DNA of 64,000 nucleotides, taken from assembly GCA_028622995.1 (NCBI GenBank), contig JAJQJQ010000010.1:1302001-1366000 (forward strand), written 5' to 3'. The DNA comes from Panagrolaimus kolymaensis (taxonomy: Eukaryota; Nematoda; Chromadorea; Rhabditida; Panagrolaimidae). This document shows positions 1-13,958 of this stretch, piece by piece (positions within the stretch are counted from its first letter, which is position 1; each line of letters opens with the position of its first letter). The position numbers and the translations under genes were made by a program. The notes under the pieces were generated by a model. It made no database searches. It was not told where the DNA came from and saw only the letters and a list, made by a program, of their open reading frames with translations.

Positions 1-735
1 CTTTTTTTTATTCTTCTTCACCATCACCGGTTTTCTCGCGCCCTCACTACTTCCGTGCTTTTTGGCGCCATCGCTTTTCTTTATTTTCCTTTTTTGGAAC
101 TAGCTTTTAAACCATTTTGAAAAAATAAAGAATTCGCTTTTTTATTATAAAAAATTAAAAACAAATTCGATATAAAAAATTTATGAAACTATTAAATAAA
201 ATTTTGATAGTAAAAATTTCACTGTCTTTCTCCTTTATTATATTTTTTTCTTCAATAAAGTTATCTATCATAAAAACACATCGCATAAATAAATCAAAAA
301 CACGACATGAAAAAATGATGGAGCAGTTTGACGCCGCTAATTATTGTTATTCTCGTTGTCGGGTTTATTTTATAAATATTGACCATCATCATTCGAGAAT
401 GAATAAATCGATGTGGTCATTTGTCATTTTATGGGTGTTAAAATTATAAATTACTTTTCCAATCTAATAAAAAGGAAGAAAAGGTATTTTTTGTTTGCAA
501 TGAGAAATAAAAAAAACTAATAAAAAATAGCAAAGGTCTTTTTTTGCGTCTGAATTTTTTTTAATGATTTAATAAAAATTCCAAAATGATGACCAAATAA
601 AACCAGAGCAGACTTGTTTTTCTTCGCATTTATTTTTATTGAATCAATCGATTTTTCTGAGAAATAAAAAAGATGCTAAAAAAGGGATTCACATCTTCGA
701 TCAGTGTTTACGACGACCATTGTCGCGGCTAAAAT
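1..735. other. Intergenic / upstream of first astacin
   Basis: AT-rich sequence in which I see no convincing coding exon. The one ORF of some length (183-449) has low-complexity, biased composition and no splice context. The last 70 bases before position 736 are slightly less AT-rich and may be promoter or 5' UTR of the astacin gene. No splice acceptor sits directly before the ATG, so trans-splicing cannot be argued here. Confidence 0.5.
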
Positions 736-2695
736 ATGAAATGTGGTTTTGAGCTTTTTATTTTTTTTATTTTAATATTATTAATAAATTATAATGTAGC
801 AGAAAATGATAATGATCATTCAAGAAGGTATAAATAATTGGTTTTCTTTTCTTTTGTAGTTAACAAAAAAAATTAATTTAGTCCAAGAAGTTTACCAAAC
901 GATCTCGATAATGCTTCAAAGTTGCTTAAATTATTTTTAAAAATGGCTGAAAATGTGCCACTTTCAGAAGATAAATCAAAACCACATACTGTAAGCCTAC
1001 TTTTTAACTATTATAGCTTTATAGGTTTTTATGACTTTTAGCAGCCAATCACTTACAAAATTGTTGATAAAACTGAATTTGCTGCAAATAAAGAAATCCT
1101 TAAAAATGTTTTTGAAAGTGATATTTTAATGACTGAAGATCAAATGTTGGATGTTATTGGAGCATTTCAACAACGAGTCAGTAAGTTTTTCTTTCTTTTA
1201 TTTACCATCACTTTTCTTATACTTTTTTGATGGAACAACTACATCACTTCGAAAAAAAAGGAAATCAATTGCGGGAAAGTCATATCGGTGGGTAAATCAC
1301 GCCGTTCCATTTGTATTTCGTGATTCTGATCCTAAATGGCAAGTGATAGTATGGTCAGGAATGCGAAAATGGGAAGAAGAAACATGCATAAAATTTAAAC
1401 AATTGCATCCACAAACCCGAGAAAAAGATTATATTTTAATTTTTAAAGGTGGCGGATGTTATTCTAGTGTGGGCCGCATAGGTGGTAAACAAACTGCTTC
1501 AATAGGTTATGGATGTGAGAGTGTAAGAAAAAAAAGTTCCATAAGATTTTTACTTAATGTAATTTGTTTAGGCTGGAATTGTTGCACACGAAATGGGTCA
1601 TGCCTTAGGTTTTTGGCATGAACAAAATCGAGGTGATCGAGATGAATTTATTAATGTAAATGAAGATTCCATTTTACGCGGAACTAAAGGCAATTTTGAA
1701 AAAAGAAATGATATTGAAAGTTTGGATATTCCATATGATTTTGGATCAGTAATGCATTATGGCCCTCAAGCATTCAGCAATGATTACAAATATATTACGG
1801 TAGAAACTAAAGACCATCGATATCAACACACAATTGGCCAGCGTTCTGCTTTATCTTTCACCGATGTCAAACAAGCTAACATAATGTATTGCAGCGGTAA
1901 GAGACTTATTTTTATCAACATCAAACTTAATTAATTTTAGATATTTGCCCTAATAATATTACATGCCAAAATGGAGGTTATCAAGATCCAAAAAATTGTC
2001 TAATTTGTAAATGTCCACCTGGATTAGCCGGAGATTGCAATCTTTTATCTCCATCAACTCCAGGATGTGGAGGCGAATTATTTGCTGTTTCATCATGGCA
2101 AACATTAACAAGTGCAACTGTTGGAAATTGTTTTTGGCGATTAAATTCTCCAGTCAATCAAAAAATTCACTTCGAAATTGTTCATACTTCCTTCAGTTGC
2201 GATTCATCATGTTCAGAAAACTTTTTAGAGATAAAGCATACAAAAAATTGGCAGCAAACAGGATTCAGGTAAGCTTTAAAAAAGGAGTAGAATTTTTTTA
2301 CATTTTTGGTTTAGACAATGTTGTCGAGCTGTTCCTGGTACGATAATATCTGAATCCAATCAAGTTATAATAATTAGCAGTTCCAAATCATCACCAGCTA
2401 ATTTTACAATACGATACATTATTGGTAATAAAATGCAAAACTATTTCGCATCTTATGTTTTTTTTCTTCAGATTCTCCAACTTTGCCTCCACCTCCTCTA
2501 GCTCCTTGGGAAGGCGATGGCCTCACATCATTTTTAGGTGGAGAAATTGGCATTGATAATACTCTCGAACATTACATTTTTAATGATCTCCCTAAAGTTT
2601 TTAAACGGGACAAGCCTTCTTCCGGTCGACCCGTCGATGTTTTAACTCCACTTGTTACAAGCTTTTTGAGAAGCATAAGACAAAAACATAAATAA
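736..2695 (+). CDS. Astacin-family zinc metalloprotease with EGF and CUB domains (NAS type)
   Basis: Secreted M12A endopeptidase, 539 residues. Exons: 736-827, 882-990, 1042-1180, 1230-1522, 1572-1896, 1941-2268, 2315-2424, 2472-2695. The start at 736 was chosen because it opens a hydrophobic signal peptide (residues 1 to about 24). A propeptide follows, ending in a furin-like RKKR at 121-124. The catalytic domain carries [12 protein letters not shown] (zinc ligands His217, His221, His227) and the Met-turn SVMHYG (Met272). A cysteine-rich EGF-like module starts near residue 320, a CUB domain covers about 365-465, and a proline-rich tail ends the protein. This order matches nematode NAS proteases of the EGF-CUB subgroup, often cuticle- or moulting-related; substrate is unknown. 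Oddity: the fourth exon joins in frame only if intron 1181-1229 ends in TG rather than AG. It is convergent with the carrier gene downstream, 134 bp between stops. Confidence 0.9.
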
Positions 2696-2829
2696 AATTA
2701 TTTGTTGATTTCTAAATTTTATATTCGTTGACGTTGTTTTAAAAATCAAAATAAAAGAAAGAACAAAGACCAACAAAAAACTATCCAAAAAACTATTAAT
2801 CCTAATATCAAATGCCAAACACAAAAAAA

Positions 2830-4081
2830 CTAAAAACTTGGAGCTCCTGTGAGATAACGAATTTTTTCATAGGAAACCCAAAATGTCAATGACCATGGAG
2901 CCATTCGAATATAAATTGGAATGAAGCCTCGATACAAAGCCCAAAATCCTTCTGTTCGAATAATATGCCTCAAACAATCAAATGAGCCTTTGTAAATTTT
3001 AGCATTTTCATTACTAAAAAAATTTGCATTACTTTAAAAAAATTGTAAACGCAAGCGTTACTTTTTGTTATCATACATATGTCTAATTTGATCCATTATT
3101 CTTGTTTTTACAACATCAGCTGGAGTGGAAACTATTGCTGCTGCTAAACCTGAACATGCGCTTGAACAACCATGAGTGAGAAAATTATCTTTCATATTTG
3201 TATTATGTAAAAGCCAATGTTTTGTACGATCATATGTTGCAAGATCTAAATTTTTTTACAACAATAAATTTTTCAAATCGAAAGTAAAAGTCAGGAGATA
3301 CCTGCCATATTTAATAAAGCTGCTCTTTGACAATTTGGAATCCATCCAATCCATAACCCTCTAAAACCATTTAATCGATATAAAGTAACTAAAGCATGCC
3401 AAGTGCTTGTAAAACGAGGAGGTAAATTTTGACGTGCTCGTAAACCTTCCATTTGCATTTGTACTTTGATCAAATCAGCTGGACTAGCAACAAATTGCGC
3501 AAATGCGCCAGAAACCATTCCAGAAATCATTGATTTCCTGAAATCAAAGAATAATAATAAGGAAATGGATAAACTTAGATTTACCAAACAGCAAATTCTT
3601 TTTTATCAGGATCTCTCCAATTTGATCTCATAACCTCATATACACCCATGCGAATACCCGTGTAAACTAAAATTCCGTAAATTAATTTCTAATTTTTATT
3701 AAATCAAATATTTACCATAATGTCGATATATTGCTGGTGCGATTCCCTGCCATAAACTCGATAAACCTTCATGTTTTGCTGAAAAGCAAAGGGAATATAT
3801 TAAATTTAATTACAACTTCAAATTACCAATATTATAAGTAACTCGAAACATTCCACTTGGATTTTTTTTAATTATTCCTGGAACGGCATGAGTTTGCAAC
3901 CTAGTTTTTGTGATATCCAAAGGATATGTTACTAAAATAAATAAATGTAAGATGCAGAAAATTTAGACACAAACACACCAGTTTCAGCTACCATTGCAGC
4001 AGAACACGAAAGCACATATTTAAAAGCGATGCTTTTAGCACTTGTACTATTGCTCAAATCATTACCAGGGATGTGAGGCAT
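2830..4081 (-). CDS. ucp-4: Mitochondrial carrier, UCP4-type (SLC25 family)
   Basis: Inner-mitochondrial-membrane carrier, 318 residues, close to the usual length for UCP4. Exons in transcript order: 4081-3979, 3931-3827, 3778-3716, 3666-3585, 3537-3302, 3245-3062, 3013-2830. The threefold repeat typical of SLC25 is visible: PLDITK (38-43), then PADLIK and PADVVK, each starting the first helix-end motif of a repeat. The C-terminal third (KTRIMDQ, then [17 protein letters not shown]) resembles UCP4/UCP5 rather than nucleotide or phosphate carriers. C. elegans has one such protein, UCP-4. Proton-leak activity is not established for all members, and a role in succinate transport or complex II function has been proposed. 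No nearby 3' splice site marks trans-splicing before the ATG. The main uncertainty is the exact SLC25 subfamily. Confidence 0.88.
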
Positions 4082-7000
4082 AATTAATTAAAGCCAAAAT
4101 TATAAAAAGCAATCGTTAGATATACAAAAACAATTAGAATACATAATATAAAGCTGACTTTATAAAATGCTATTTGAAATAATTGTTGAAATTAAATAAG
4201 AAATATGGGGCAAAGCGTTCGCAAAATTTTTCTTAATATATTTTTGAAGTGGATAAATGAAAAATATACTAAAAAACATCTTTTATTTACGAAGTTATCC
4301 AATAATTTTAAGAAAGAGAAAAAATTCAGAATATTTATAAAAAAAATTAAATATGGCAACAGTAAAATTGAAAGTGATCACCATTATTTCTAAAAATTTG
4401 AAAACAGCAAAATAAAGATGTATTCTAAGTGTATGCAAAAAAATATTAACAAAAGCTTCTAAACACCTTTTACAGTGGTTTCATTTTTGAAAGGACTTCT
4501 CTTATTTACCTATAATATAATGATATTGTTTTTTTAGGGAATTGCAATACTGTAAGATTATATATTTGTTTGTTGTACATTTTAGAGAGATAATCGATAT
4601 TAAATTTGGGTCAATATTGGGAGTTATTGGAAAGCTTGGTTTTAGTTTAGTGCTTTGTTTTGAAGCGTTTTTCATTATTAAATCATGTAATGGTTTTGAG
4701 AATTGTGGCTCGTTTTTTTATCAGCTTTCCCGGTTCTTATTAACATTTTTACTTGTTACAATGTAGCTTTTTTTGCTTTAATTTTATTTTTCCTAAGACA
4801 GATTTTTTAAAATCATTTCTAAAAAAATTTTGATTTCTAACTTTAATTATTTTTTATGTAGTTTTAAAAGTTTTCTTGATTTAATTTTGAATTTTATAAA
4901 AGTCACATTTTTCCAGACATGATGCGGAGATAAACATTAAACGCGGCATCTATTTTAATGACAGAAATGTTTCGTTAAGTGCTTTGAAGTCGGTTTCAAA
5001 AAGTACAAGAATATTTATTTTTAAAAGTTTTTTGAAAATGATACTCCTCCTAAAGTAAATAAAATACCAAATTGCTTGTTTTCACGGAAACAAAAAATGC
5101 GATCCTTCTATTTTTTTTATTAATAATTATTTTTGTTTGTTTTGTTTCAAAAAGTTTGTTTAATTTTTTGTTATTTTCAAAATAAACTACTTTGTTTATT
5201 TTTTGAGGAAAGGCAGCTTTTTCTAAGAAATTTTTTAGTTCTTGCAAAACAGTAATTAATATAATCATGCATTATTGGCGTGGTGATATTAGAAAAAAGG
5301 AAGTAGACGTAAAAAAAGAATTAAATTGAAACAAAAGTTTTCATAAAAAATAAATAAAGTAAAAAAACTAAAAATGATGTTTATGAATAAAAAAAAAAGA
5401 ACAGTTTCCGTCCACCCACTTTCACTTTTTAGGTCCCTTGTCAAAGTTTTTTTTAAAGTTGTTAAAGTCACAAAGGAAAAGATCATTCATAGCTAGCTAG
5501 CAATATGAGTTCTATTTCCGCTTACATATATTTTTTTTCAGTGAAATAACAAAAATAAAACATAAAAGCATGATACTTACGTAATTTTTAACCAACCGTG
5601 TTTTTTCATTTCATCCCTTGACAAATAATTATTTTTTAATCATCATTCAAGTTTAAAATGACTTTCATATATGTATGTATATGTAACTACTTTCATGATG
5701 GCTTATCCTCATCATATTTTTTATAGCTTACACCCATATCCTTTCAAGCATGTTTTGATTTTTTTTAAATTGCATAAGATTATTTTATGCAAAAGTTTAT
5801 AACATAGCTCTGACGACATTAATGTGGCTTTTCTACATATGTATTTTCTATAAATAAGTGAGCGTTTTTTTTCTTTTAGGATAAGTTGCCTTCGTTGAAA
5901 TGATTGCAATTTTTCCTTTTCTCAAAGATTAAAAGGCAAAAGCTAAAATTTTTTTGCCATTCATAATAATAACCATCATGTCATACGGTTTAATGAAATT
6001 ATGAGCATGATATGAGTTCTCTTATTCATTTCTTCATATTTTAAATTAGTCAACTTTTAAAATTTTTTTTAGTTTTCAATAATAAAAAGGTTAGTTTTTT
6101 TGTTTCAGTAGCATTGGAATTATTTTTTTACGAGGGTTTGTCTTCTCACGCAAGCCCTTTTTTAAAAGAATAACACTTGAAATCTCTAAGGACCTCTTTC
6201 TTCCCTTTTTAACGTAGGAACCAAGTGAATGAATAACCGTGATTTTAACGCATTTGTTTTAATTTTATAAAAGGGCATTGTATGTGCCAATTTAAAAGAA
6301 GAACAAAGGCTTTTTTGTGCCAGGAGGTACATTTAACTTTACTTTGAGTTTTCATGTTTTTTTTTTTTATTTTGTTTAACAAGATACATTAACCGCAAAG
6401 TAGTAATCTTATGTCTTTTTGGACATGATGCTAGGACATCCATTTGATTGACAATTGCCAACAACCACAACATTTTATTGAAGGACGAGAAAAAAAAAAC
6501 ATTTGACACAACCAATACACACGTGCTTGCTTGTGTTTTATTTAAACTCATTTTCAGGTCTGTTTATTCGCTTCCATCCGATGCACAATTGTTTAAGTAG
6601 CTTTTTATTTTTCTAATATATATCCGAAAGATGGCATCTTTTGTTACTTTTTCCTTTCGCGCTGTGGCTGTCAACCTCCAAACAGCTTTCAAAAAAGTGC
6701 CAGCTTCTCCTCTCTTTTTCTAAAGCAAAAGAATGACGCTCTCGAAAAGAGTGGAAAAAAACGTATGCCCAAAAAACGGAGATGCTCATTTTCACTTTTA
6801 TTTTTATATTTTTATTATCGGAGTTTATATCTATCTCTTTCTAGTGGTTTAAATTGTTATATTTCAAGGAATCTCTTGAGAGTTCATAGGTAGAAATTTT
6901 TTCTTTGTACGCCTTTTATATTTTTATTTTTATTTTTTGAGCATGCCGTGTTTTTTCATCAACCATCATGAAGCCCTTGATAGTTCATATGTTATGAATT

Positions 7001-10000
7001 AGTCATCTAAAAAAGGGAAGAAAAACTCCACCACCAAAAAGACAAAACAGGAAGAAAAAATAGTAGTAGCACTTCATATTGTGCCTCTTCTGCCCCCGAA
7101 CAAATAATGCTTATATCTAAAAATTAATAGAAAGTGAAAAGACCCATTGTTTTTAATTAAATTTTTAAAACTTTTACTTTTTCTTCTTTGCTTCATTTTT
7201 ATATTTTTCTCAGCTGAAGAGTTTTTTGTTTTAAACTTCTTTTTTTTTTCATTCACACGGTTTCATTTTTTACATTCATATTTTTTTTTGTTGTTTCACA
7301 AAGTCATTTCTATAATTGGTTTTTTCTTCTCTGTTTGTGTCTGTTAAAAAAAGGTTTTATCACAATGAAGATTCAATAATGGTGGTTTGTGGTAGGAGGA
7401 AGTAAAAAAGTTAATAGGAGAGGTTAGAACTAAATCCATTTTTTTCACATCCTTTGGCATGTTTTTATGGGATAATATCGTGTGTGTGTGACAACACCCT
7501 TTCTGAAGCATAAAATGAAGTAGAAAAAAACTTTAATTAGCTCTGTTTAAGTTTGCTTATTTTTTTTGTTTTTGCGCAGAAATGCTACTCAAGAAAGTAT
7601 GTACTTGATTTTTTGATTTGCTTTGCTTCCAAACTTTGGAGTTTATCAAGTTCCATTTTTGAACTTCATAAAAATTAAAGTTGATATCAAATTTGTTTTT
7701 GTCTCAGACTTTTGTTATATCAGCCAGTCTATGTTTACTCTTTCTTCCGCGTCGTCAATTTTAAATATTCATTTTTTTCATGCCATTTTTTAATTATCAA
7801 AACAAACAAAAAAAATTTCCATCATTCATCTTTTCTTGAGAAAGAAGAAGCTATTGGTGGTGGATAACAGTTAACGTTTAAAGTTTAAGCAAACTTTGTC
7901 TATATAAGATGCATGCGTGATTGACAGGACTTCTTCGACTTCTTCTTTTTCAATACTATGTCCAAGAAAGTTTTTTTTTCGTTGGGGGGCGTGATGCTTG
8001 TTGTTAGCTTGCTTGTCTATTTTATATTACTTTTACACTACTACGCCTTCCTATTTTTTGTCCTCCTTTAAAAAAGGAAATACGCCGGCCAATTGTAAAT
8101 AGCATTTAAATTAGTAACTTGTAACCCCCGACTTTTTGTTAACAAGGTTTTTTTTAATAATCAACTTTAATTTAAGTTTATGATATTCTTTTTTTACTGT
8201 CGCCATTTTTTTCTTTGCAAAGAAAATTTATTTTTCACGAGAAGTTCATTGGCTGCAAAGTTGCAGTTTTTCAAATAACTCTTGACTAATTCTTAATTAG
8301 TTTTCCATACTTACGTTTTGTGTTTTGAGAAAAGTATCATCTTCTCTTCCCTCTTTATTGAAAGATTCCGTGCCTTTTCTCTCTCAATAACAACAATCCA
8401 CAGAAATAATTATTTTTTTATTTTGTTTCTTCTTCTTATGCCTCAGCTGGGGCGTTTGTTTCAATTCTAATTAAAATGATTTTCATTTCTTTTTTTGTTT
8501 TATTTTATTATTTTTTTAAAAACGTGTTTCACGCCATTTTGTTATTATTCAGAAAAAACATATGTGTTAAAGATTCAAATGGAAGGAAGCCTACATAGTT
8601 TTTTTTCTTTTCAAAAATTTTAAAAACAATTTTTAATGTTTCGCGTGCCTTGAATCGTCTCAAGTTTTTTTTTGTTGTTTTTAAGTTTACTACTATGAAT
8701 GGATTTTTTAACTATATATAATTGCTGCGAAAAAATTAGAATCCTGACGTAGATAGATTTTTTTTATTTATTTAACTGCGTCCTTGTTTTTTTTTCTCAC
8801 TCGTTTTTTTCTTTGGTATCCAATTTCAGTAATTTGTTAAATCCTATTTGTCATTATCTCCACGAGTGAGTAAGAAATTGTCTAACTTTTAAATAAAAAA
8901 GTGATCAATAAATAAAAGGAAACGGAAATACGCTACCCTTTTTTAAAAACATGCTTGCTATATCTGTTTTATAAAAAGGTTAAAGCTTAAGTTAGAAAAA
9001 AGATTAACGTTCAGTTCCGGAAAAGATCATTTTCTCATTTTTAATAGTCTATGGAATTTAGGGGGCTTTTTTGTAGGCAGCAATTTTTATGTCTTATAAG
9101 TACACATTTAATATAATTTCTTCAAATTACAAAATTACATAGAAATTTAATAAGCTTCCAACGCTCCGTAAGCTTTAGAAAAATGCCGTTAAAAAATAAA
9201 AAATAAATTTTTTTTATAAGTATTTAGTATAAAAAAGCTTTAAAACAATTTATTTATTTACTTATTTTATTATCACTTGACAAATTTGATTTAATTGCAA
9301 GTAACAAGATTGTTTTTTTCTTCATTTTTACGTAGGATTATATGTTTTCCATTTTTTTTTAAAAACATATTAAAAGTTAAATGGAAAAAAAATAAAAACA
9401 GGGAAAGAAAATTGTATTTGACTGATTTTTTTCTTTACCTTGCGTGTTGTGTTATGTTTTATTTTAATTTTTTTCCTTATAAAAAATTCGAAAAAGAAGA
9501 TATTATTTCTTTTTTTTTGCATATTTATATATTTATTAGACATTACAGTTTTTTCTTTCTAGCTTACTCTTTTTCATACATGCGTCAAAATGCCATACAT
9601 CGACTTTAAAGTTTTTTTTGAATTCATTCAAAGTTTGCGTGAGACTCAAAAATCTTTTCAAAAAGGTCCAATGTTTTTTTTTTCGTTGCTGATTTCATTT
9701 CAGATAATTTTTATTTTTTATATTTTTTTGTTGAAAAAAAGCTGTCTTTGTTGCTTTGCTCCCTTTTTTACGTAACTATAAATTTTTATATTCGACTTCC
9801 GTGACTAACCTTTTTTTCTTCAAAAATGTCTGTCAGTAATCTATCTATGTGGGTTTGAGTTTCACGGCAAAAATTTTTGCTATAAATTAAAACGTATGAA
9901 CCCCATTTCCAATTAAAAGCTTAATATAAAAGAAATATTAAAAAGTTTTTGTTGTGATGCTATTTTTTCTTTTCTGCTAATAGACATTTAGTTGCAACAA

Positions 10001-11962
10001 AATCTCTGAATTTAACTTGCACTCTTTTTGCTATTTTATTTTTTTCCTTTTTCTCGTACTAATTATTTATATTTACTTTCTGCAATTTTCAACTTTACTC
10101 AATTGTCAATTTTCCGTTTTTCAAGTGCTTTTTTAAAAGGAATAAAAAAAAACAACAACCTTAAGCTTCTCGTCTATTCTCAAATTTCACGAAACAATAA
10201 CATATTAAGCTTTAAAACATTGGGAATACGATCGTTTTGTTCTTCATTTATTTTTTTTAAGAAAGACATCGACCGCATTCATTTTTTTAAACAAAAGAAG
10301 AAGCCGATGAAAATTGTATGACGAATTATGCTTGTAAAGAAAAAGAGGAACAGTTGTTGTTACTTCTCTATCTTCTATTTTTTTTGTTCACTTTTCGTTA
10401 TGTAGTTTTTTTATTTAAAATATTTCAATGAATGTGTTTTGCTTGTGTTATTATCGGAGCTTTCTTTCAATATATATTTATGTTATTTCGAACCATACAT
10501 ACAAATGGCGAAAATGTAGTTATCTTCTTGTGAAACAGGCGCAAAAAAAATAAATAAAGAAAGCTTTTATTGAACGGTTTTTTAGTTAGTTTTTTATTTC
10601 CGTATTTACCGATTTACATACCCTTAATTAATGTATTTTTAATTTTAAAAAGTTATATATTTCATTTGTATTCTCTGATGAGTATTTTGACGCAGTAGAA
10701 CGGCGTTTAGAGCAATTTTTTGCTCTTATGAGTTCTGTCATTTCCCTAGCCGATTTTCCTTTCCACCACCTCGTTGTTATTATTTTCCCTTTAATTGTCC
10801 CAAGCCATTTTCCAATGATACAAAAAACTTCCTTTCATCATCGAACTTTTAAAATGGTTTTATCTGAAAAATGTCACATTTTAAGATTTAATTTTTTTTA
10901 ATCTGTCTCCCATTTTTTATTTTATTTTTTTGCTTTTGGTAGGTTTCTTTTCAAAGCTTATAGGTCTTTTTGCTTGTTGCATTTTTACTGTTAAATATTT
11001 TGAAAAAAATAAAATAAATAAAAGTCAAAAACAATTTTTCTTTTTCTTTTTCTTTTTTGAAAGGTATTATTTTTTGTTGCTTTTTTTATCCCAAAAAATT
11101 ATATATATATTATCTTTATCTTCGTTGTTTCTAAATTAGGAGTGATATTAAAATTAAAAGTAATAATTTAAGCTTTTCTTTTATTTAATAACAGGTTGCA
11201 TGCATTTTGGCTTTTCTGAAGTTTAAAAACAATTTAATTTTTTGTGCGTGGTTCATTTTTATTTATTTTTGTTTTTATTTTTATGTTTTTGTTTTCAAAT
11301 CTTTGATCTTATAATTCTTCAAAGACAAAGTTTAGCTTTTTATCTTCCAATAAAGCTATCCCATAACCCTTTTGTTTTTCTACTAGCATAAGTGTGGGTA
11401 TTAGTATTACTCAAATCTGCACTTATAATTTTTTTTACTTCCTTCAAGACAAAATCATGAAACATAATAAAATTAAAATTGTTTTGTTTTTAATTTTTTT
11501 ATAATAACATATACCAGAAGTATGTATTTTATACGTTCCAAGGAAAATTAATTTTATTTTTCCTTTTATTCCACATATTTCGTGACTGCCTATAATAATA
11601 TTTCGCTCTCGCGTATCAATTAATGAATGCTTTCTTTCTCAAATAAATAAATAAATGAATTCATATTGCTTTTTATTATGCCATCTTAAATTTACTGATT
11701 TCTAGAATCTGCCGCCTTATGTCCTTATTAGCCATAACCACCAACAGCAGCAACATTGGCGAGTCTTATTCTTCAGCTAACATATTTTTCGGCAATTGAA
11801 AAAAAACGACTTACTTTAAAAAAAGAAGACAGTTGTAGTAATATTAACGCCCACCAAGGTGATGAAGACTTTTTTGTTTATCGTCATCGAGTATTATTAC
11901 TAACTTTTTCTTTATTTTTTATTTTATTTTGTTATTATTTATTACGTAAAATTTTATTTTCA
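4082..11962. other. Long AT-rich gap between ucp-4 and the amine receptor
   Basis: About 7.9 kb in which all ORFs are short, rich in Phe/Lys/Ile and lack splice context, as expected of AT-rich noncoding DNA. It is the shared 5' flank of two divergently transcribed genes (ucp-4 leftward, amine receptor rightward), so promoters of both must lie here. A stretch at 10635-10890 is open on the + strand without an ATG until its middle, and also partly open on the - strand. It contains a perfect 7-bp stem (AGAGCAA/TTGCTCT) with a 4-nt loop. I do not call it a gene. Confidence 0.5.
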
Positions 11963-13958
11963 ATGATTATGGATGTTCAATTAAATTATCAAAACAATAA
12001 TCTCAGTAAGCATAGTAGCGATATATGGCCAAATATAACATGCGATAATAATTCTCCATGGCCATCATGCTTATCTTTGGGAACAGCATTCGTTACTATA
12101 GCTTTTATGCTTATTGTTATGCTGGTAAGACTTTACAATTGGTCTAATTCAGCCTAAATAAAAAATTTTTTAGGTGATAGTACTTGGCAATTTACTGGTA
12201 GTTTTAACTGTAAATAATGATCATAAACTTCGAAGTCAAAGACAAAATTGGCTTATTGTTTCCCTCGCAATTGCCGATCTTCTTGTTGGACTTTTAGTTA
12301 TGCCTTTAACAATGACATATGAAATTATTGGTGTATGGGTCCTTGGTAAGTCGTCTGTCTGGTTTAATAAGGTCTTTGATATATTTCAAAATGAAATGGA
12401 GATCATTTTTTCTGATTCATATTTTAATGCTATTAAAACATCTTCTTTTATCCATAAATACAAATTATTAATTTTCCGGTCTATTTTTTCAGGTGACATT
12501 TTATGTGAACTTTGGCTTGCATTAGATGTACTATTTGTCACGGCTTCTATCCTTCATATTTGTATAATCTCACTTGATCGTTATTGGTCTGTAACACAGC
12601 CCCTTACATATCCAAGTAAAAGAACACCTTTGAGAATGACGATTATGATAGGTAAGAAAGAAAAAAGTGCATTAAAAGTACAAAAAAAGTTTAATATTTT
12701 TTTCTTTTCTTTTAGGTGTTGCATGGAGTGTATCACTTTTAATTTGTACTCCACCTATTTTGGGTTGGCGACAACCTCGAGTTAAAGGTGAATGTACAGT
12801 TAGCAATGAATTGGGTTATGTACTGTATTCTTCTCTTGGGTCATTTTATATTCCAGTAATAATATTGATGATGGTTTATTGGAAAATTTTTACTATAACG
12901 AAACATCATAGTCGGCAAAGATTAAAAGAAACCGACCGAACGGATAAAACCCTTTGTCAACTTGCTGCGGCTTCAAGGCTTAATGCTGCGGCAAAATTTG
13001 CTGATGTCAAAAAAGATAAAATTTCTGGTAAAATCAAAAATAGATGATATTTAAAAAAGTTAATACAAAATAATTTTTTAGCTGTAAATTCATCAAATAT
13101 GCCATTAATAGAGACTACGTTAATAGTTCAAAAGGATGCCTTAAATGGATTTGTACGTTTTCCTTTTTTTGAAAGAAAAAAAGGATAAAAGTATTAAGAA
13201 GTTCAATAAAAATATTATTTTATAGGCAAAGAAACCAGCATTAACTGAAGTAGACGTACACGGAGAGAAACATCATCCAATATCTCTAAATGGAATGAGT
13301 AGCAGTGGGGATGAAGCATACTCAACTTATCCATTGAAATGTGATAACAATAATGTCAAATTATCACCTGAAAAATCGAAATTTAAACAATATAAAAAAT
13401 TATTTGAGGTAAAATTTCTTTCTAGTAATTTGAGACCAAAGTAATACGTTGCTTATTGTGTTTCAGTTTAATGCACTTTATACAAAACGTTCAAAATGGG
13501 TATCATCTTTGGAGCAAATTAATGAATCATCTGATGGCAAAAAACCTACCGACAAACGCCGAAGGTTGTTAAAAGCCAAAGAAAGACAAGCTACAATGTT
13601 GCTTGGCCTCATTTTGACTGCTTTCATTGCTAGTTGGTTACCATTTTTTGTAAGTTTTATCTCCCCGACAACTTGAAATACAATTGATAAAATAAAAATA
13701 TTTTAGGTTTTATACGTTCTTGGTGCATTCAGTTATGAAGCTCCAGCAGTGGTATTTAAATTTTTCTTTTGGCTGGGTTATTGTAAGTTTAAATTTCATG
13801 AAAAACTTTGGATGTGTAATAAAAAATTTCTTTTAGGCAATTCGGGTATTAATCCAGTAATTTATACAGTTTTTAATCGTGAATTTAAACGGGCTTTATG
13901 CAGACAATTACGACGTCAACAGCGTGCTATTATTTCATTTTGGGAACAACTTGGTTAA
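11963..13958 (+). CDS. Biogenic-amine GPCR, octopamine (OCTR-1-like) type
   Basis: Class A rhodopsin-like receptor, 479 residues. Exons: 11963-12124, 12174-12345, 12493-12651, 12716-13027, 13082-13152, 13226-13408, 13467-13649, 13707-13782, 13837-13958. Visible features: an N-glycosylation site (NIT) in the N-terminus; TM1 with GN; TM2 [11 protein letters not shown]3 with the amine-binding Asp in [12 protein letters not shown], followed by [15 protein letters not shown]5 with a serine cluster ([10 protein letters not shown]); a long third loop; TM6 SWLPFF after [10 protein letters not shown]7 NPVIY; and a short basic tail. These are the residues expected for a catecholamine-like ligand. The TM3-loop-TM4 region looks most like invertebrate alpha2-type octopamine receptors such as OCTR-1, which couple to Gi/o, but tyramine or SER-type receptors are not excluded. 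The start is the first in-frame ATG, though the frame stays open to about 11756, so an upstream exon is possible. It converges with the next gene. Confidence 0.82.

Noticed and set aside
10635..10890. Extended plus-strand open stretch including VERRLEQFFALMSSV
   Set aside because: No ATG in its first half, no convincing splice sites, and the opposite strand is also partly open. Noted only as AT-gap structure.
4205..11139. Many 60-100-codon ORFs in the first large gap (for example 4542-4766, 9295-9609, 10930-11139)
   Set aside because: Phe/Lys/Ile/Leu-rich translations of poly-T and poly-A tracts, several without an ATG start, no splice context and no motif. This is expected noise in AT-rich DNA.
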